DNA of 64,000 bases from TMED14 sp963925545 (GCA_963925545.1 CAWUSA010000004.1:53154-117153); one strand, 5' to 3'. Shown: positions 24,581 to 34,283, counted from the stretch's first letter. Numbers and translations are program-made. Notes: generated by a model from the sequence alone, not told the origin.

Positions 24581-27500
24581 TTAAAATTTAATATTAACAT
24601 TCCAACCTATCTGGCGAACTGCCGGATACGCACCTGACTGGTAACCTTGGATGTTACCCGCAGACAGACCCGCTTCTGGGTCAGTGTATGGAGCGTTCTT
24701 CCAAAGAATAGCCAAATTGCGACCTGACAAACCTATATCCAGACCCTGGATGCCATAGGAAGCGATCATATCAGAAGGCACAGAGTAAGACAAGCTCACT
24801 TCACGAAGCTTCAAGTAAGAAGCGTCATAAACGTGCAGGTCCTTAGGAGCTCGGCCCCAACCAAATGCGTTACCGTAGTAGTGCATGTCAGCGTAGTAGT
24901 CACCTGCAACGAAGCCAGATGGATTGCCATCAGCGTCAACGGTTGCACCGTCCCAGTAAGCAACATCTGTCACTTTCACGCCACCACCGTCGGCGGCCAA
25001 GTCACGAACGGAGTTACCCAAATCGTTAGTGCCCGCAGTGATGTCATAGATACCTGTTCCGAAGCCGTAGTAAGTGTCCAGTGAGAAGAAGTTACCACCC
25101 ATGCGCATGTCAAGCAAAGCACTAGCAGTGAAGTTTCCGAAGCGGAAGCTGTTATTCAAGCCAGCCATCCAATCAGGATTGATGTTGCCAATGACATCCG
25201 CATCGCCACGTAGGTAGCGAACGCCACCGTAAGAACCTGGCATATCATAAACCACACGACGACCTTCGTCATCATACACGTTAGCTACACCGTAGATGTT
25301 ACCGTAAGCCTGACCTGGGCGAGCCTCAATCGTGACACCACCCTGAACAGAAGCTAATTGCAATGACTCAAGGTCACCATACAATGACTCAACCATGTTG
25401 GTATTCTTGGTCCAGTTCAAGTTCATGTTCCACTCGAAATCATCCGTGCGGACAGGCGTTGCAGAAAGGCTCAATTCAATACCCTTGTTATTGATTACGC
25501 CAGCATTCACATACTTGTAGATGGAACCTGTAGAAGAAGACACCTTGGTAGGCATGATCTGGTTCGAAGACGTCTGGTCATATAAAGACACATCCAATCC
25601 AACACGGTTGTTGAAGAACATCATCTCCACGCCAACTTCCGTTGAATTAGTAACCTCAGGAAGCAAGTTTGCATTGTTGTCTGTGCTTGGAGCAGAAGCT
25701 ATAGATGTACTACCAAATGCTGTGCCCATGTTGTATGAGTTCAACAACGCCTGTGCAGGAGCATCAGAACCAACTTGAGCCACGTTAAAGCGAAGCTTAC
25801 CAAAGCTGATAGCATCCACATCAATCAATTCAGAGAATATCAAGCTCATTGTAGCAGATGGGTAGAAGTACGTGTTGTTCTCTGCAGGAAGCGTTGAAGA
25901 TTTGTCCTGACGGCCAGTTACATCAACATACAAGAAGTTCTTGTAACCAATTGACGCGCGAGCGAAGAAGCCATCTACACCGATAGTGTAAGCAGATTCA
26001 AAAGGCGCATTCGGTGTGCTTGCTGAGTTGCTCAAGGCGTAGACACCAGGTACAACCAAGCCACCATTGGTAGCTGCAGAAATGTAATCAACTGACGTGC
26101 GACGAGAGTTGGCACCTAAGTTACCGTTGAAGCTGATGTCGTCAGTGAGCTGCTTGTTGGCAGTTAGTACCAAGTCCAAGTTGCTCTCAGTGAAACTGCG
26201 ATTCTTGCGGCCGTAGCGTGAAAGATCAACAGAAGTAACAGCAACGCGCTCTTCTTGCATCTCAGAATAAGTATCAACACTGGCGCGAGCAAGAAGGCTC
26301 AACCAATCGTTAATCTCATAGGTAGCTGCGATGTTACCGATCAGACGATTACGAGAATCATTCTGGTAGTTTTCGTAAGCTGAGAAGTAAGCATTGTCAA
26401 AATAGATTGGGCTCGTAGAAGATGCACCAGCGCCGTAACCGTAAGGGTTCCAGGTGATGTTCTTGCCAGTCGCCTCGTAGTACTCGCTCAATTTATCAAC
26501 GTCCACACCGACATTCCACCACTGGCGGAAAGATTGGTTGGGGTTCTTTGAGTCATAACCTGTACCGTTACGTCCTTTAGCTGCCTGCTGGATGAAATTA
26601 GCTGTGGTTGTCACAGTCAACTTATCTGAAGCATTCAATGAACCATTGAAGGAGAAGTTGTTACGCTGCATTTCTGAACCAGGTGCAATACCTTTAGTAT
26701 CATACTGTGTCATACCAATACGGAAAGTTCCCATGTCGGATCCACCGTCAATAGAAACACTCTTGTTAGTCGTCACTGACTCCTCATAGAAATCAGAACC
26801 GTCAGTGTCAGGGGCAGCGTGAGGCTGTGCCACACCATATGTCGCTAACTCAGGGTACAAAGACTCCCATGTGTAAACCATGTAGTTTGGATCAAAAGCC
26901 AAACCGAAAGAAGCATCCTCAGTCGTTGGAATGGTTGGATCTAAAATGCCGTCACCGTCTACGTCATACGCAACGATCTTAGCATCAGTGAAGTAACCGT
27001 TCAAGGTGTCAGGACCATAATAAGGACCGTAACCTGCACCGAATTCCTTCTGGTACTTAACAAAGGTGTTAGGATCAATCGTCCCGCGTTGAACGCCATA
27101 GGTGATTGATACACCAAGACCATCACGCTTGGTACCTTTCTTGGTAGTGATCAAAATCACACCATTAGAGGCACGTGAGCCATACAAAGCTGTTGCAGCC
27201 GCACCTTTCAGTACTGTCACTTTAGCAATGTCTTCTGGGTTAATGTCCATCGCAGCATTTCCGTAATCATAACCACCACGTCCTGTCGTTTGACCGCTAG
27301 TGTTTGTGATTTGATTTGAAATTGGAATGCCGTCAACAACGAACAGGGCCTGGTTGTTGCCTGTCAATGACTTGTAACCACGGATAACAACGTTGGCGGA
27401 TCCGCCCATTGTACCTGATTGCGTGACATTGACACCGGCGATTTTACCGGAAAGACTGGCCATAAAATTGTCCGCTTTAGCGCGTGTGACTTCGTCACCA

Positions 27501-27697
27501 GCGACTTCCTGGACAGCGTAACCAACGGTCTTCTTCTCTCGCGAGATGCCGAGGGCTGTAACAACGACTTCATCGAGTTTATCGACTCCGAGGTTAGTGG
27601 TCTCTACCTCACCAGTCTCACCGCCATTCTGTGCAAATGCACCAAATGAGAAAACGGTCGCCATGGCAAGAGTAATGTATTGAACTCTGCGTTTCAT
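24581..27697 (-). CDS. SusC/RagA-type TonB-dependent receptor
   Basis: Outer-membrane active transporter of 1038 residues. A signal peptide (ending FGAFA) is followed by only about 20 residues and then a TonB-box-like LDEVVVTALG. The plug contains the SusC signature SLSGKIAGVNV, VVIRGYKSLTGNNQALFVVDGIPI and VLKGAAATALYGSRASNGVILITTKKG. The barrel ends in VNIKF. The usual N-terminal carboxypeptidase-regulatory-like domain (about 80 residues) is absent. Energy would come from a TonB-ExbBD system such as the one at 42.9-44.8 kb. It leads the susC-susD operon. Confidence 0.94.
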   Translation of the reverse strand: MKRRVQYITLAMATVFSFGAFAQNGGETGEVETTNLGVDKLDEVVVTALGISREKKTVGYAVQEVAGDEVTRAKADNFMASLSGKIAGVNVTQSGTMGGSANVVIRGYKSLTGNNQALFVVDGIPISNQITNTSGQTTGRGGYDYGNAAMDINPEDIAKVTVLKGAAATALYGSRASNGVILITTKKGTKRDGLGVSITYGVQRGTIDPNTFVKYQKEFGAGYGPYYGPDTLNGYFTDAKIVAYDVDGDGILDPTIPTTEDASFGLAFDPNYMVYTWESLYPELATYGVAQPHAAPDTDGSDFYEESVTTNKSVSIDGGSDMGTFRIGMTQYDTKGIAPGSEMQRNNFSFNGSLNASDKLTVTTTANFIQQAAKGRNGTGYDSKNPNQSFRQWWNVGVDVDKLSEYYEATGKNITWNPYGYGAGASSTSPIYFDNAYFSAYENYQNDSRNRLIGNIAATYEINDWLSLLARASVDTYSEMQEERVAVTSVDLSRYGRKNRSFTESNLDLVLTANKQLTDDISFNGNLGANSRRTSVDYISAATNGGLVVPGVYALSNSASTPNAPFESAYTIGVDGFFARASIGYKNFLYVDVTGRQDKSSTLPAENNTYFYPSATMSLIFSELIDVDAISFGKLRFNVAQVGSDAPAQALLNSYNMGTAFGSTSIASAPSTDNNANLLPEVTNSTEVGVEMMFFNNRVGLDVSLYDQTSSNQIMPTKVSSSTGSIYKYVNAGVINNKGIELSLSATPVRTDDFEWNMNLNWTKNTNMVESLYGDLESLQLASVQGGVTIEARPGQAYGNIYGVANVYDDEGRRVVYDMPGSYGGVRYLRGDADVIGNINPDWMAGLNNSFRFGNFTASALLDMRMGGNFFSLDTYYGFGTGIYDITAGTNDLGNSVRDLAADGGGVKVTDVAYWDGATVDADGNPSGFVAGDYYADMHYYGNAFGWGRAPKDLHVYDASYLKLREVSLSYSVPSDMIASYGIQGLDIGLSGRNLAILWKNAPYTDPEAGLSAGNIQGYQSGAYPAVRQIGWNVNIKF

Positions 27698-27863
27698 ATG
27701 TGTTAGTATAATAGTTAAACAGGGGCAAGATATCTTTTTTTACAGTAAAAACAGGCATTTGCAAGTCAATTTTAGCATTTTTCTTGAAAAAATGAGCACA
27801 TAATACCTGTTAATCAGGTGTTTAGGAGCGTTTTGAGAAGGGGCTTATCAATCCCTGAAATCC

Positions 27864-29306
27864 CTACTCAGTAAGCTTTTTTGCCGTTTGACTCATCGAA
27901 ACCAGGATGGCACAGCTACCAAAAACCAACACGGCACCTTCATCCACATCCAAGAAATTATTCAAAAATCCATGGATGAAATAGGTGGCCAACCCCATCA
28001 AAGCAACCATCAATAGCCTTTTATCCTTGCCTGCTGCTAGTTGATGGTAGGTTTTTGACCCTTGAGAAAAAACCGTCCATACAAGGGCTAGAATCAAAAG
28101 CAATCCAGGCCAACCCTGCTCCGCAAGGGGACCAATGTATTCTGAATGTGCATTGCCCATGTCACCCCCATTGGTACTAATGATAGTTAGGTCACTTGCG
28201 TGTTGAAATGGCGCGTACTGGAATTGGTAGGTTCCTGGACCCCAACCCATCAATGGACGATCCTGAAACATGCTGATGGCCGCATGCCATCGATTGATAC
28301 GCTCCATATTGGATGCGTCCGTTGATATGTTAGATACCGATTGCACATGTTCAGTAAAATTCTCACTGGACACTGTGTCATTTTTTGTGAAAACTGACAT
28401 CCACATTGATTGAGTTAGCCAGAGCATCCCTACAGAAAGAAGCAATACCGACACTGTGTGCTTCCATTGAATACCTAGGCTTAGCATAAGACCAAAAACG
28501 GCCGCCCCAAGCACACTAAGCCAAGCTGCACGCGTATAGGACAAGACAATGGCCAGAAACAGCACCGCAAAAAGGGACATGGCGATCATGCGCAACAGGG
28601 GCTTCATGGATGCCTTTTGCCATGCTTGCATCATTGCATAGGGCAAAACAAAGGCTAAGGCCATACCGTAAACTGTGTGCTCTTTATAAAACGGAAAGGA
28701 CACCCAGGTGCTGGTTTCCTTAGAAAAGCCATAGCCTGAATGCACCACCAAGGTATAGACGGCTGCCAAGGCTAATGGGTAAGCATACAAAGGGAAAAAA
28801 GCCTGTCGAAGGCGATGAGAGGCAAAAACCTTCACCAAGAAGAAGTACAAAGGAATGACAAACCAGATGTGACGAATCAACACCTTAAAAGACACCAAGG
28901 GCATCTCAGAAGTCAACGACGTCAGGAACATCCATGCAATCTGAAGCAAAAGCACAACACCAATGGGGTGCCTAATAGCCTTCCAGGGCAAGCTGCCTGA
29001 ATGCAGCCACCTAACTAGGATCAATAAGGTGATGCCCGCCAAAAGCAGTTCTGCAGGCAAGCTCAACCCTACATTGAATCCAACATTTTTCAACGTGATA
29101 GACAATGGAGTCAATGATACCGTGAAAAGCAGTAAAGTCTCCAGTGAGACCATGGCCCAATAGACCGCCGCTAAGACAGCAGGAATGACCATCACCCACC
29201 AGGACTCTGTGACCACCACCGCAAAGGTGATCAAACAGACCATCAGCAGGGCAAGCGCCCATTGAGTCTGGTTTATTTGCCTAATTCGGATCGCAGGTCC
29301 TTCCAC
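27864..29306 (-). CDS. O-antigen ligase / Wzy polymerase family membrane protein
   Basis: About 480 residues with some 10-12 hydrophobic segments. The Wzy_C-type region includes VLSYTRAAWLSVLGA, and later a periplasmic loop with RPLMGWGPGTYQFQYAP and DMGNAHSEYIGPLAEQGWPGLLL, both characteristic of O-antigen ligases and polymerases. The GTG at 29306 is my preferred start, since a longer frame from 29378 would run far into the preceding gene; ATG codons come only after the first membrane segment. It is last in the polysaccharide operon. Polymerase and ligase cannot be separated by sequence alone. Confidence 0.82.
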   Translation of the reverse strand: MEGPAIRIRQINQTQWALALLMVCLITFAVVVTESWWVMVIPAVLAAVYWAMVSLETLLLFTVSLTPLSITLKNVGFNVGLSLPAELLLAGITLLILVRWLHSGSLPWKAIRHPIGVVLLLQIAWMFLTSLTSEMPLVSFKVLIRHIWFVIPLYFFLVKVFASHRLRQAFFPLYAYPLALAAVYTLVVHSGYGFSKETSTWVSFPFYKEHTVYGMALAFVLPYAMMQAWQKASMKPLLRMIAMSLFAVLFLAIVLSYTRAAWLSVLGAAVFGLMLSLGIQWKHTVSVLLLSVGMLWLTQSMWMSVFTKNDTVSSENFTEHVQSVSNISTDASNMERINRWHAAISMFQDRPLMGWGPGTYQFQYAPFQHASDLTIISTNGGDMGNAHSEYIGPLAEQGWPGLLLILALVWTVFSQGSKTYHQLAAGKDKRLLMVALMGLATYFIHGFLNNFLDVDEGAVLVFGSCAILVSMSQTAKKLTE

Positions 29307-30283
29307 GTTGTAGAAATCAAAATACTTAGCAAGGTGGCCACAAAGGAAGCTATGGCAGCAAGCAGCAACATCAACCAACGGACGGGGTAAGATTTCTTAT
29401 CAGAAGGCACCGCTCGGTTTACAGAGAAGGTCGCAGGTAGCACCTGGGTTGCATCCATTTTAACTTGACTCAATTTGGTGCGCATTTTCACCTCTTCCTC
29501 CTTCATTAATCGCAATTCATCGCGCAAAGAGACATAACGGCTGCCATACTTTGCTAAGGTATCTAGCATGCCGTGAAGCTCGTTAATGACTGACTGCTTT
29601 GCACTAGCAGCAATAGCCATTGCTAATTGCTCAGTGATAACCATGGATTGGTTTTCGTAATCGTGCACGCCTTTGAAACGGATAACGACCATCTCCTCCT
29701 CCATGTCCAATATCATCTGGTGCAGATTACTGTATTCCTTGTTAACAATGGATAAACCAATGCGGGCTCTTGTACGCTGGATGCGACTCTTGGAGCGGTC
29801 TGCCAAATCACTCACCTCATTGGCCATGTCCGCAGCCAATTGCGGGTCAACATCTTGAACGGCAATCTCCACACTCATGAATTGCGTTCGCTTGAAGGAA
29901 AACTTGTCATTGAATTCCTCGCGCAGATAATACCGTTTGTAGCGACTGCTGCTGTCGATGTCATAGTGACTCATTAAATTATAGCGATGTGAAATGCTAT
30001 CAAAAATGGCGTCCGAATGGAGAATTTGCAAGAATTGCTCTGCCTGCTCCTCTGCGCCAAATTCCAAGAAATCTTGATCCTGATAGCTGGTTTGCGGCAG
30101 CAAGGCCTTGGACGGTGAATTAGTCGTTGCAGGAAACACCACCACTGTGCTGGTGTACAATGGCTTGATGAATACCGGCATGGAAGCCACGGCAGCCACC
30201 ACGGCGGCCACCAAGGGAATGATCACTAAGGGTTTGCGCCATCGGTAAAGAAAGGTGATCAGTTGTTTTGATTGTATGTCCAT
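29273..30283 (-). CDS. Wzz-type polysaccharide chain-length regulator
   Basis: 336 residues in the Wzz/PCP topology: a membrane helix near residues 17-36, a long periplasmic coiled part (for example the helical ADRSKSRIQRTRARIG and NLHQMILDMEEEM regions), then a C-terminal helix (RWLMLLLAAIASFVATLL) preceded by the proline typical of these proteins (KKSYPV). No kinase domain follows. It lies between the sulfotransferase and the Wzy-like gene, as expected for a capsule or O-chain cluster. Confidence 0.85.
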   Translation of the reverse strand: MDIQSKQLITFLYRWRKPLVIIPLVAAVVAAVASMPVFIKPLYTSTVVVFPATTNSPSKALLPQTSYQDQDFLEFGAEEQAEQFLQILHSDAIFDSISHRYNLMSHYDIDSSSRYKRYYLREEFNDKFSFKRTQFMSVEIAVQDVDPQLAADMANEVSDLADRSKSRIQRTRARIGLSIVNKEYSNLHQMILDMEEEMVVIRFKGVHDYENQSMVITEQLAMAIAASAKQSVINELHGMLDTLAKYGSRYVSLRDELRLMKEEEVKMRTKLSQVKMDATQVLPATFSVNRAVPSDKKSYPVRWLMLLLAAIASFVATLLSILISTTWKDLRSELGK

Positions 30284-30304
30284 GTCAAGTCGTTTTCATG
30301 AGAT

Positions 30305-31222
30305 TCAATGGGGCCACAAAGATAGCGGGCGACCCAGTAAGGCCTCCACCTCAGCCACATCTTTGTGAAAATAGCGCCAAGCTGCTTTGCGATCAAAGCT
30401 GAATGATTGGCTGTCAATAGGTTTTGTTAAGCGTTTTATTGCCCAGCTTCTCAGCCATGCCGGGATCAAATGCTGCAATAATTTACCAATCGGATGATGC
30501 ATCACAAAGGCATTGATGCCAGGTCGTCGGCTTTCTTTGCCCTGAAATTGTACCGTAGAGGGACCTGCTTGGCGCGAAATCTGCAGGTAATCACACAGGC
30601 TGTCCCACTGTTCGCTTTGAAACAACTCCTCGTACAAACACACCTTCATGTCGGGAAATGCTGTTTGCCAGCGTTTTAACCCCTCTGCATAGCAGCTTAA
30701 GTGGTAGATGTTTTCACTGTTACCCCAAACGGGCTGCTTCACCTGATCTTCAGCCAGTTCCTCCAGAAAATCACCCTTAACCATGCCGTATTTTCTTGCC
30801 ATCAAATAGTGCGAATAGGCTCTGTCAATGGGGTTACGCAAGATGAGAATCACCTTTGCTTGCGGATTGGACTTCTTCAAGGCCTCAGGGGCCTGTTCAC
30901 TGAAAAAATAGCTAGGAGAGCAATCCGCTGTGCTCTGACCGGGGCTAGCGTGCTCAAACAAGCGCTGGTAACGGTTGGCATCTTTCACAAAAGCACCATG
31001 AAGGGGCTTTAAGGGCTTGCTTGCCCAATAAGCCTCTGCGGGCTGAGGACTTAGGTTTTTGAATTGGCTTGTGAAGCGATCCAAATCAATGTCAGTGGCA
31101 AAGAAGTTAGACTCCTTGATGCGGGCCATAGCCACATCAGGGTGTGCCTCCAGCCACGAAGCCATGCTGGTAGTGCCCGCCTTAGCTACACCGATCACTG
31201 CGATATTAGGGATGCCTTGCAT
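30305..31222 (-). CDS. PAPS-dependent sulfotransferase
   Basis: Transfers sulfate from PAPS to an acceptor hydroxyl. The 305 residues begin with IGVAKAGTTSMASWLEAHP, the 5'-phosphosulfate loop with its catalytic lysine, followed by RNPIDRAYSHYLMARK, the 3'-phosphate site. The overall form fits carbohydrate sulfotransferases (the heparan type). It lies seven bases behind the flippase gene and before the Wzz-like gene, so a sulfated surface polysaccharide is the likely product; that is inference from context. Confidence 0.88.
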   Translation of the reverse strand: MQGIPNIAVIGVAKAGTTSMASWLEAHPDVAMARIKESNFFATDIDLDRFTSQFKNLSPQPAEAYWASKPLKPLHGAFVKDANRYQRLFEHASPGQSTADCSPSYFFSEQAPEALKKSNPQAKVILILRNPIDRAYSHYLMARKYGMVKGDFLEELAEDQVKQPVWGNSENIYHLSCYAEGLKRWQTAFPDMKVCLYEELFQSEQWDSLCDYLQISRQAGPSTVQFQGKESRRPGINAFVMHHPIGKLLQHLIPAWLRSWAIKRLTKPIDSQSFSFDRKAAWRYFHKDVAEVEALLGRPLSLWPH

Positions 31223-31228
31223 GGATGG

Positions 31229-32497
31229 CTAACGCCAGAAAAAGAGGGTTCGTATGCCCGTGTGTCGTCGCACGGCAACCAAGGCCCACACATTCCAAAG
31301 CACCATACTCAAGGAAGTTGCAATAGCAGCTCCCATCAACCCCATCAAAGGAATCAGGATGACATTTGCAATGAGGTTTACCAGCATAGCAACCAGCATG
31401 GTTCGCTGCGCGATGGCCTCATGACCTGTCATATTCAACAGGTACATCACGGGGCCACACAAAGCATTCACCAATTGGCCAATACATAGGAGCATCATAA
31501 CAGGGTACAAGGGAACGAAGGCCTCGCCAAAAAGTCCCAGCATCCAGGGGCCGAAAAGTCCCAACACAAGGGTAGCTGGTATTGCAATGACTGCATTCAG
31601 CCAAGCCACCCGATGGATGGACGATTGCAGCTCCTTGGGTTTGCTCTGAGCCCAGAGTGATGCAATGTCTGGCGCCAGTTTTGCGTTAATGGCAAACTGG
31701 GTGAATGTGATCAAAGTAGCCACCTTAAAGGCCACCCGGTAAAGGCCTACATCGGCTGCGTCCATGTAATAACCCACGAGCAAAGTGTCACTCCATGACA
31801 TCACCGTGAATAGGATGGCGCTAAGGAACATGGCTGTGGCAGTTTTGCGGTGAGCCTTCCAAGCTGACCAGGATGACTGCCCTAACAATAGCAATCGCAT
31901 GCCAGACAATGACAGCAAGGGCAAAACTGCAATGAGAATATACCACATGGGACTGATGTCTTCACGTGGCCAGAACCAGATGGCTATGGCAGCAAGACCT
32001 AAAACCATGCTAGACTGACGAAGGCCATAATGCACCATGTTACCTCTAGCGCGATGGACCTCTGCATGAATCAGCATCAAGGTCCATGGCAGAAGCATCA
32101 AAGCCGCCGGCTTCAACCCCTCTGCCAACCCAGGCATGTCGAAAAGGGATGCCAGATGGAATCGCAGAAGAAAAATTAAGCCCGAAAAGGCCAACGCCAT
32201 CACTGCGGCAGCACGCAAAACTGCTGTTTGAAGTCGCTGGTTATTCACCGAAAAATCACCATGCGCAGGTAATTCACGCAACAACACCCCGTCATAGCCC
32301 CATTTGGCAAGGACTGCGATGATAAAGACCATCGTGAAGGCTAATTCAAACTCTCCATAGGCTACCAATCCAAAATGTTTGATGGCGATGAAGGTGAATG
32401 CATAGCCCCCCAAAGCGCCGGCCACCTTGAGCGTAAGGACCAATGCAGAATGTTTAATCAAGGATGACCATGCTTCAGAAAGCGAGGGGATTGCCAT
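31229..32497 (-). CDS. Wzx-like polysaccharide flippase (MOP superfamily)
   Basis: 422 residues, almost entirely membrane helices (about twelve segments), with the N-terminal pattern LTLKVAGALGGYAFTFIAIKHFG common to oligosaccharide flippases, and GYYMDAADVGLYRVAFKVA in the middle. It would move lipid-linked repeat units across the inner membrane before polymerisation. It starts the four-gene minus-strand operon; its ATG lies four bases after a gACCTTTG element. A glycosyltransferase gene diverges from it 26 bases away. Confidence 0.88.
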   Translation of the reverse strand: MAIPSLSEAWSSLIKHSALVLTLKVAGALGGYAFTFIAIKHFGLVAYGEFELAFTMVFIIAVLAKWGYDGVLLRELPAHGDFSVNNQRLQTAVLRAAAVMALAFSGLIFLLRFHLASLFDMPGLAEGLKPAALMLLPWTLMLIHAEVHRARGNMVHYGLRQSSMVLGLAAIAIWFWPREDISPMWYILIAVLPLLSLSGMRLLLLGQSSWSAWKAHRKTATAMFLSAILFTVMSWSDTLLVGYYMDAADVGLYRVAFKVATLITFTQFAINAKLAPDIASLWAQSKPKELQSSIHRVAWLNAVIAIPATLVLGLFGPWMLGLFGEAFVPLYPVMMLLCIGQLVNALCGPVMYLLNMTGHEAIAQRTMLVAMLVNLIANVILIPLMGLMGAAIATSLSMVLWNVWALVAVRRHTGIRTLFFWR

Positions 32498-32501
32498 GGC
32501 T

Positions 32502-32509
32502 CAAAGGTC
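32502..32509 (-). promoter_or_regulatory. Candidate -7 element for wzx-like operon
   Basis: The minus strand reads GACCTTTG, ending four bases before the ATG at 32497. It sits back to back with the plus-strand element at 32511. Confidence 0.4.
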
Positions 32510-32510
32510 A

Positions 32511-32518
32511 TACTTTTG
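32511..32518 (+). promoter_or_regulatory. -7 element for glycosyltransferase
   Basis: TACTTTTG matches the consensus exactly and ends five bases before the ATG at 32524. This supports that start over the in-frame ATG at 32464, which would overlap the wzx-like gene. Confidence 0.5.
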
Positions 32519-32523
32519 ACTTT

Positions 32524-33690
32524 ATGCCCGCAAGCCAATCACTTAAACCTATCATCGCTGTCAATGCCAGATGGCTTCTTGCAGGCAAACTGGAAGGAAC
32601 AGGTTGGCATACCCGATCTATCCTCTGGCCCTTGATTGCACAACACCCTGAGGTGAATTGGCATTTGTTTTACGACCGAAAACCTCACCCCAGCATGGTG
32701 CCAAAGGCCGTAACTGCTCATGTCATCACACCACCAGCAAGACATCCACTTCTATGGGAAATTTGGCAAGAATGGTCCGTCCCCCGAGCCCTCAAAAAGG
32801 TGCAAGCAGATATCTATTGGTCACCCGATGGCCTGCTACCATCACGCAAGACCCTCACCAAACATGGCTTGTCCTCACAAACTATGGCAACCATCCATGA
32901 CTTGAATTTTCTTCACCAAGCGGATAACATGCCAACCAGGGCTGCATCCTATTACCAGCGTGTGATTTCACGGTCTGCCTTAGAGACTGACGCCCTCCTC
33001 ACCGTGAGTGAAACCTCTGCCCTGGATCTGCAAGCAAGCTATCAACTGCATGGCAAAGCAATCAGCATTACAGGCAACGCACCCCAAGCAACATTCATCC
33101 CCCACTCCCCTGCCATAAAGGCTAACAGTAGGGAGCAATTCAGTCAAGGGAGACCCTATCTATTGTTTGTGGGCGCCTTCACCCCAAGAAAAAATGTGAT
33201 CACCCTAATCAGAGCTTTCAATCAATGGAAAGACCATCACCCGGGAAGCCAACTTGCCTTGCTTTTGGTCGGTCAAGTCCTGCACAAAGACAAGACCTTG
33301 AAAGGTGCCATTGCCGCTGGAGGCAAGGACATCATCCTTCACGGACGAGCAGAAGGCAGTGACCTCAATAGCCTGTATGCTGCCGCAGAGGCTTTTTGCT
33401 TTCCCAGTTTGATGGAAGGATTTGGTATTCCTTTGGTGGAAGCCATGGCCGCTGGATGCCCTATCATTAGTTCTAACAGCTCCTGCATGCCAGAAATTAC
33501 AGGTGGCGCAGCACACCTTGTAGACCCTCTGGATTTGGCGGCATGGACCGCAGCAATCAACGAACTCATGGACGGCCAACTGCCTGTGGATGAAATGGTT
33601 GAGAAAGGATTGATTCGGGCCCAATCCTTCCAGTGGCAACAAAGTGTTGACAGCCTCTGGGCTCGCATGGAAGATTTACTGAGCCCATGA
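32524..33690 (+). CDS. Glycosyltransferase family 4
   Basis: 388 residues in the GT-B fold. The N-terminal acceptor domain includes KLEGTGWHTRSILWPL. The donor domain shows LFVGAFTPRKNVITLIRAF and FPSLMEGFGIPLVEAMAAGCPIIS (the E-x7-E motif), then SCMPEITGGAAHLVDP. It is a retaining transferase using an activated sugar. It diverges from the flippase operon and overlaps rnhB by four bases, and probably builds the repeat unit handled by the neighbouring Wzx/Wzz/Wzy proteins. Confidence 0.9.
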   Translation: MPASQSLKPIIAVNARWLLAGKLEGTGWHTRSILWPLIAQHPEVNWHLFYDRKPHPSMVPKAVTAHVITPPARHPLLWEIWQEWSVPRALKKVQADIYWSPDGLLPSRKTLTKHGLSSQTMATIHDLNFLHQADNMPTRAASYYQRVISRSALETDALLTVSETSALDLQASYQLHGKAISITGNAPQATFIPHSPAIKANSREQFSQGRPYLLFVGAFTPRKNVITLIRAFNQWKDHHPGSQLALLLVGQVLHKDKTLKGAIAAGGKDIILHGRAEGSDLNSLYAAAEAFCFPSLMEGFGIPLVEAMAAGCPIISSNSSCMPEITGGAAHLVDPLDLAAWTAAINELMDGQLPVDEMVEKGLIRAQSFQWQQSVDSLWARMEDLLSP

Positions 33691-34268
33691 GCAAGCTTGC
33701 CGGGGTGGATGAGGCTGGGCGTGGCTGCCTGGCAGGCCCCGTGGTCGCTGCAGCTGTGATCTGGCCTGAAGGGCTAACCATGCCTGGGTTAACGGACTCC
33801 AAGGTCTTGAGTCACCGCAAGCGAATGGCCTTGCGCGAAGACCTGATTGCCCTGTTGTCCGATGGGCAATGGGCCATTGGCCAAGCAAGCCCTGAGGAAA
33901 TTGACCAAATCAACATCCTTCAAGCCACCTACCTTGCCATGCACCGAGCCATTGAACAATTGCGACCGCAGCCCAACTTGCTGCTGATTGACGGCAACCG
34001 ATTCAACCCTTTCCCAGGGATTGAACACCGCTGTGAAATAAAAGGTGACGCACGATTCCAAGCCATTTCAGCAGCCAGTATTTTTGCAAAAACAACGCGT
34101 GATGCCATCATGACAGAGGGGCACTTGACATACCCACAATACGGATGGGACAGCAACAAAGGCTACCCAAGCCCCAAGCACAAGGAGGCATTGATGACAC
34201 ATGGGTCCTGCGATTGGCATCGGACCAGCTTTCAATGGCGACCCAGCCAATTCCGTTTGGATTTATAG
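33687..34268 (+). CDS. rnhB: Ribonuclease HII
   Basis: Removes ribonucleotides from DNA and RNA primers. The 193 residues show AGVDEAGRGCLAGPVVAAAVI (DE pair), LTDSKVLSHRKR, NLLLIDGNRF and AISAASIFAKTTRD with the catalytic aspartates of the family. It overlaps the glycosyltransferase gene by four bases, with no functional link apparent. Confidence 0.95.
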   Translation: MSKLAGVDEAGRGCLAGPVVAAAVIWPEGLTMPGLTDSKVLSHRKRMALREDLIALLSDGQWAIGQASPEEIDQINILQATYLAMHRAIEQLRPQPNLLLIDGNRFNPFPGIEHRCEIKGDARFQAISAASIFAKTTRDAIMTEGHLTYPQYGWDSNKGYPSPKHKEALMTHGSCDWHRTSFQWRPSQFRLDL

Positions 34269-34271
34269 CGA

Positions 34272-34279
34272 TAACTTCG
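34272..34279 (+). promoter_or_regulatory. Candidate -7 element for lipoprotein gene
   Basis: TAACTTCG, one mismatch from TAnnTTTG, ends four bases before the ATG at 34284. Confidence 0.3.
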
Positions 34280-34283
34280 TGGG

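Noticed and set aside
27698..27863. Gap upstream of the SusC-like gene searched for promoter and regulatory hairpins
   Set aside because: A+T-rich, with TATTATAC near the start codon, but no TAnnTTTG match and no clear dyad; not strong enough to list.
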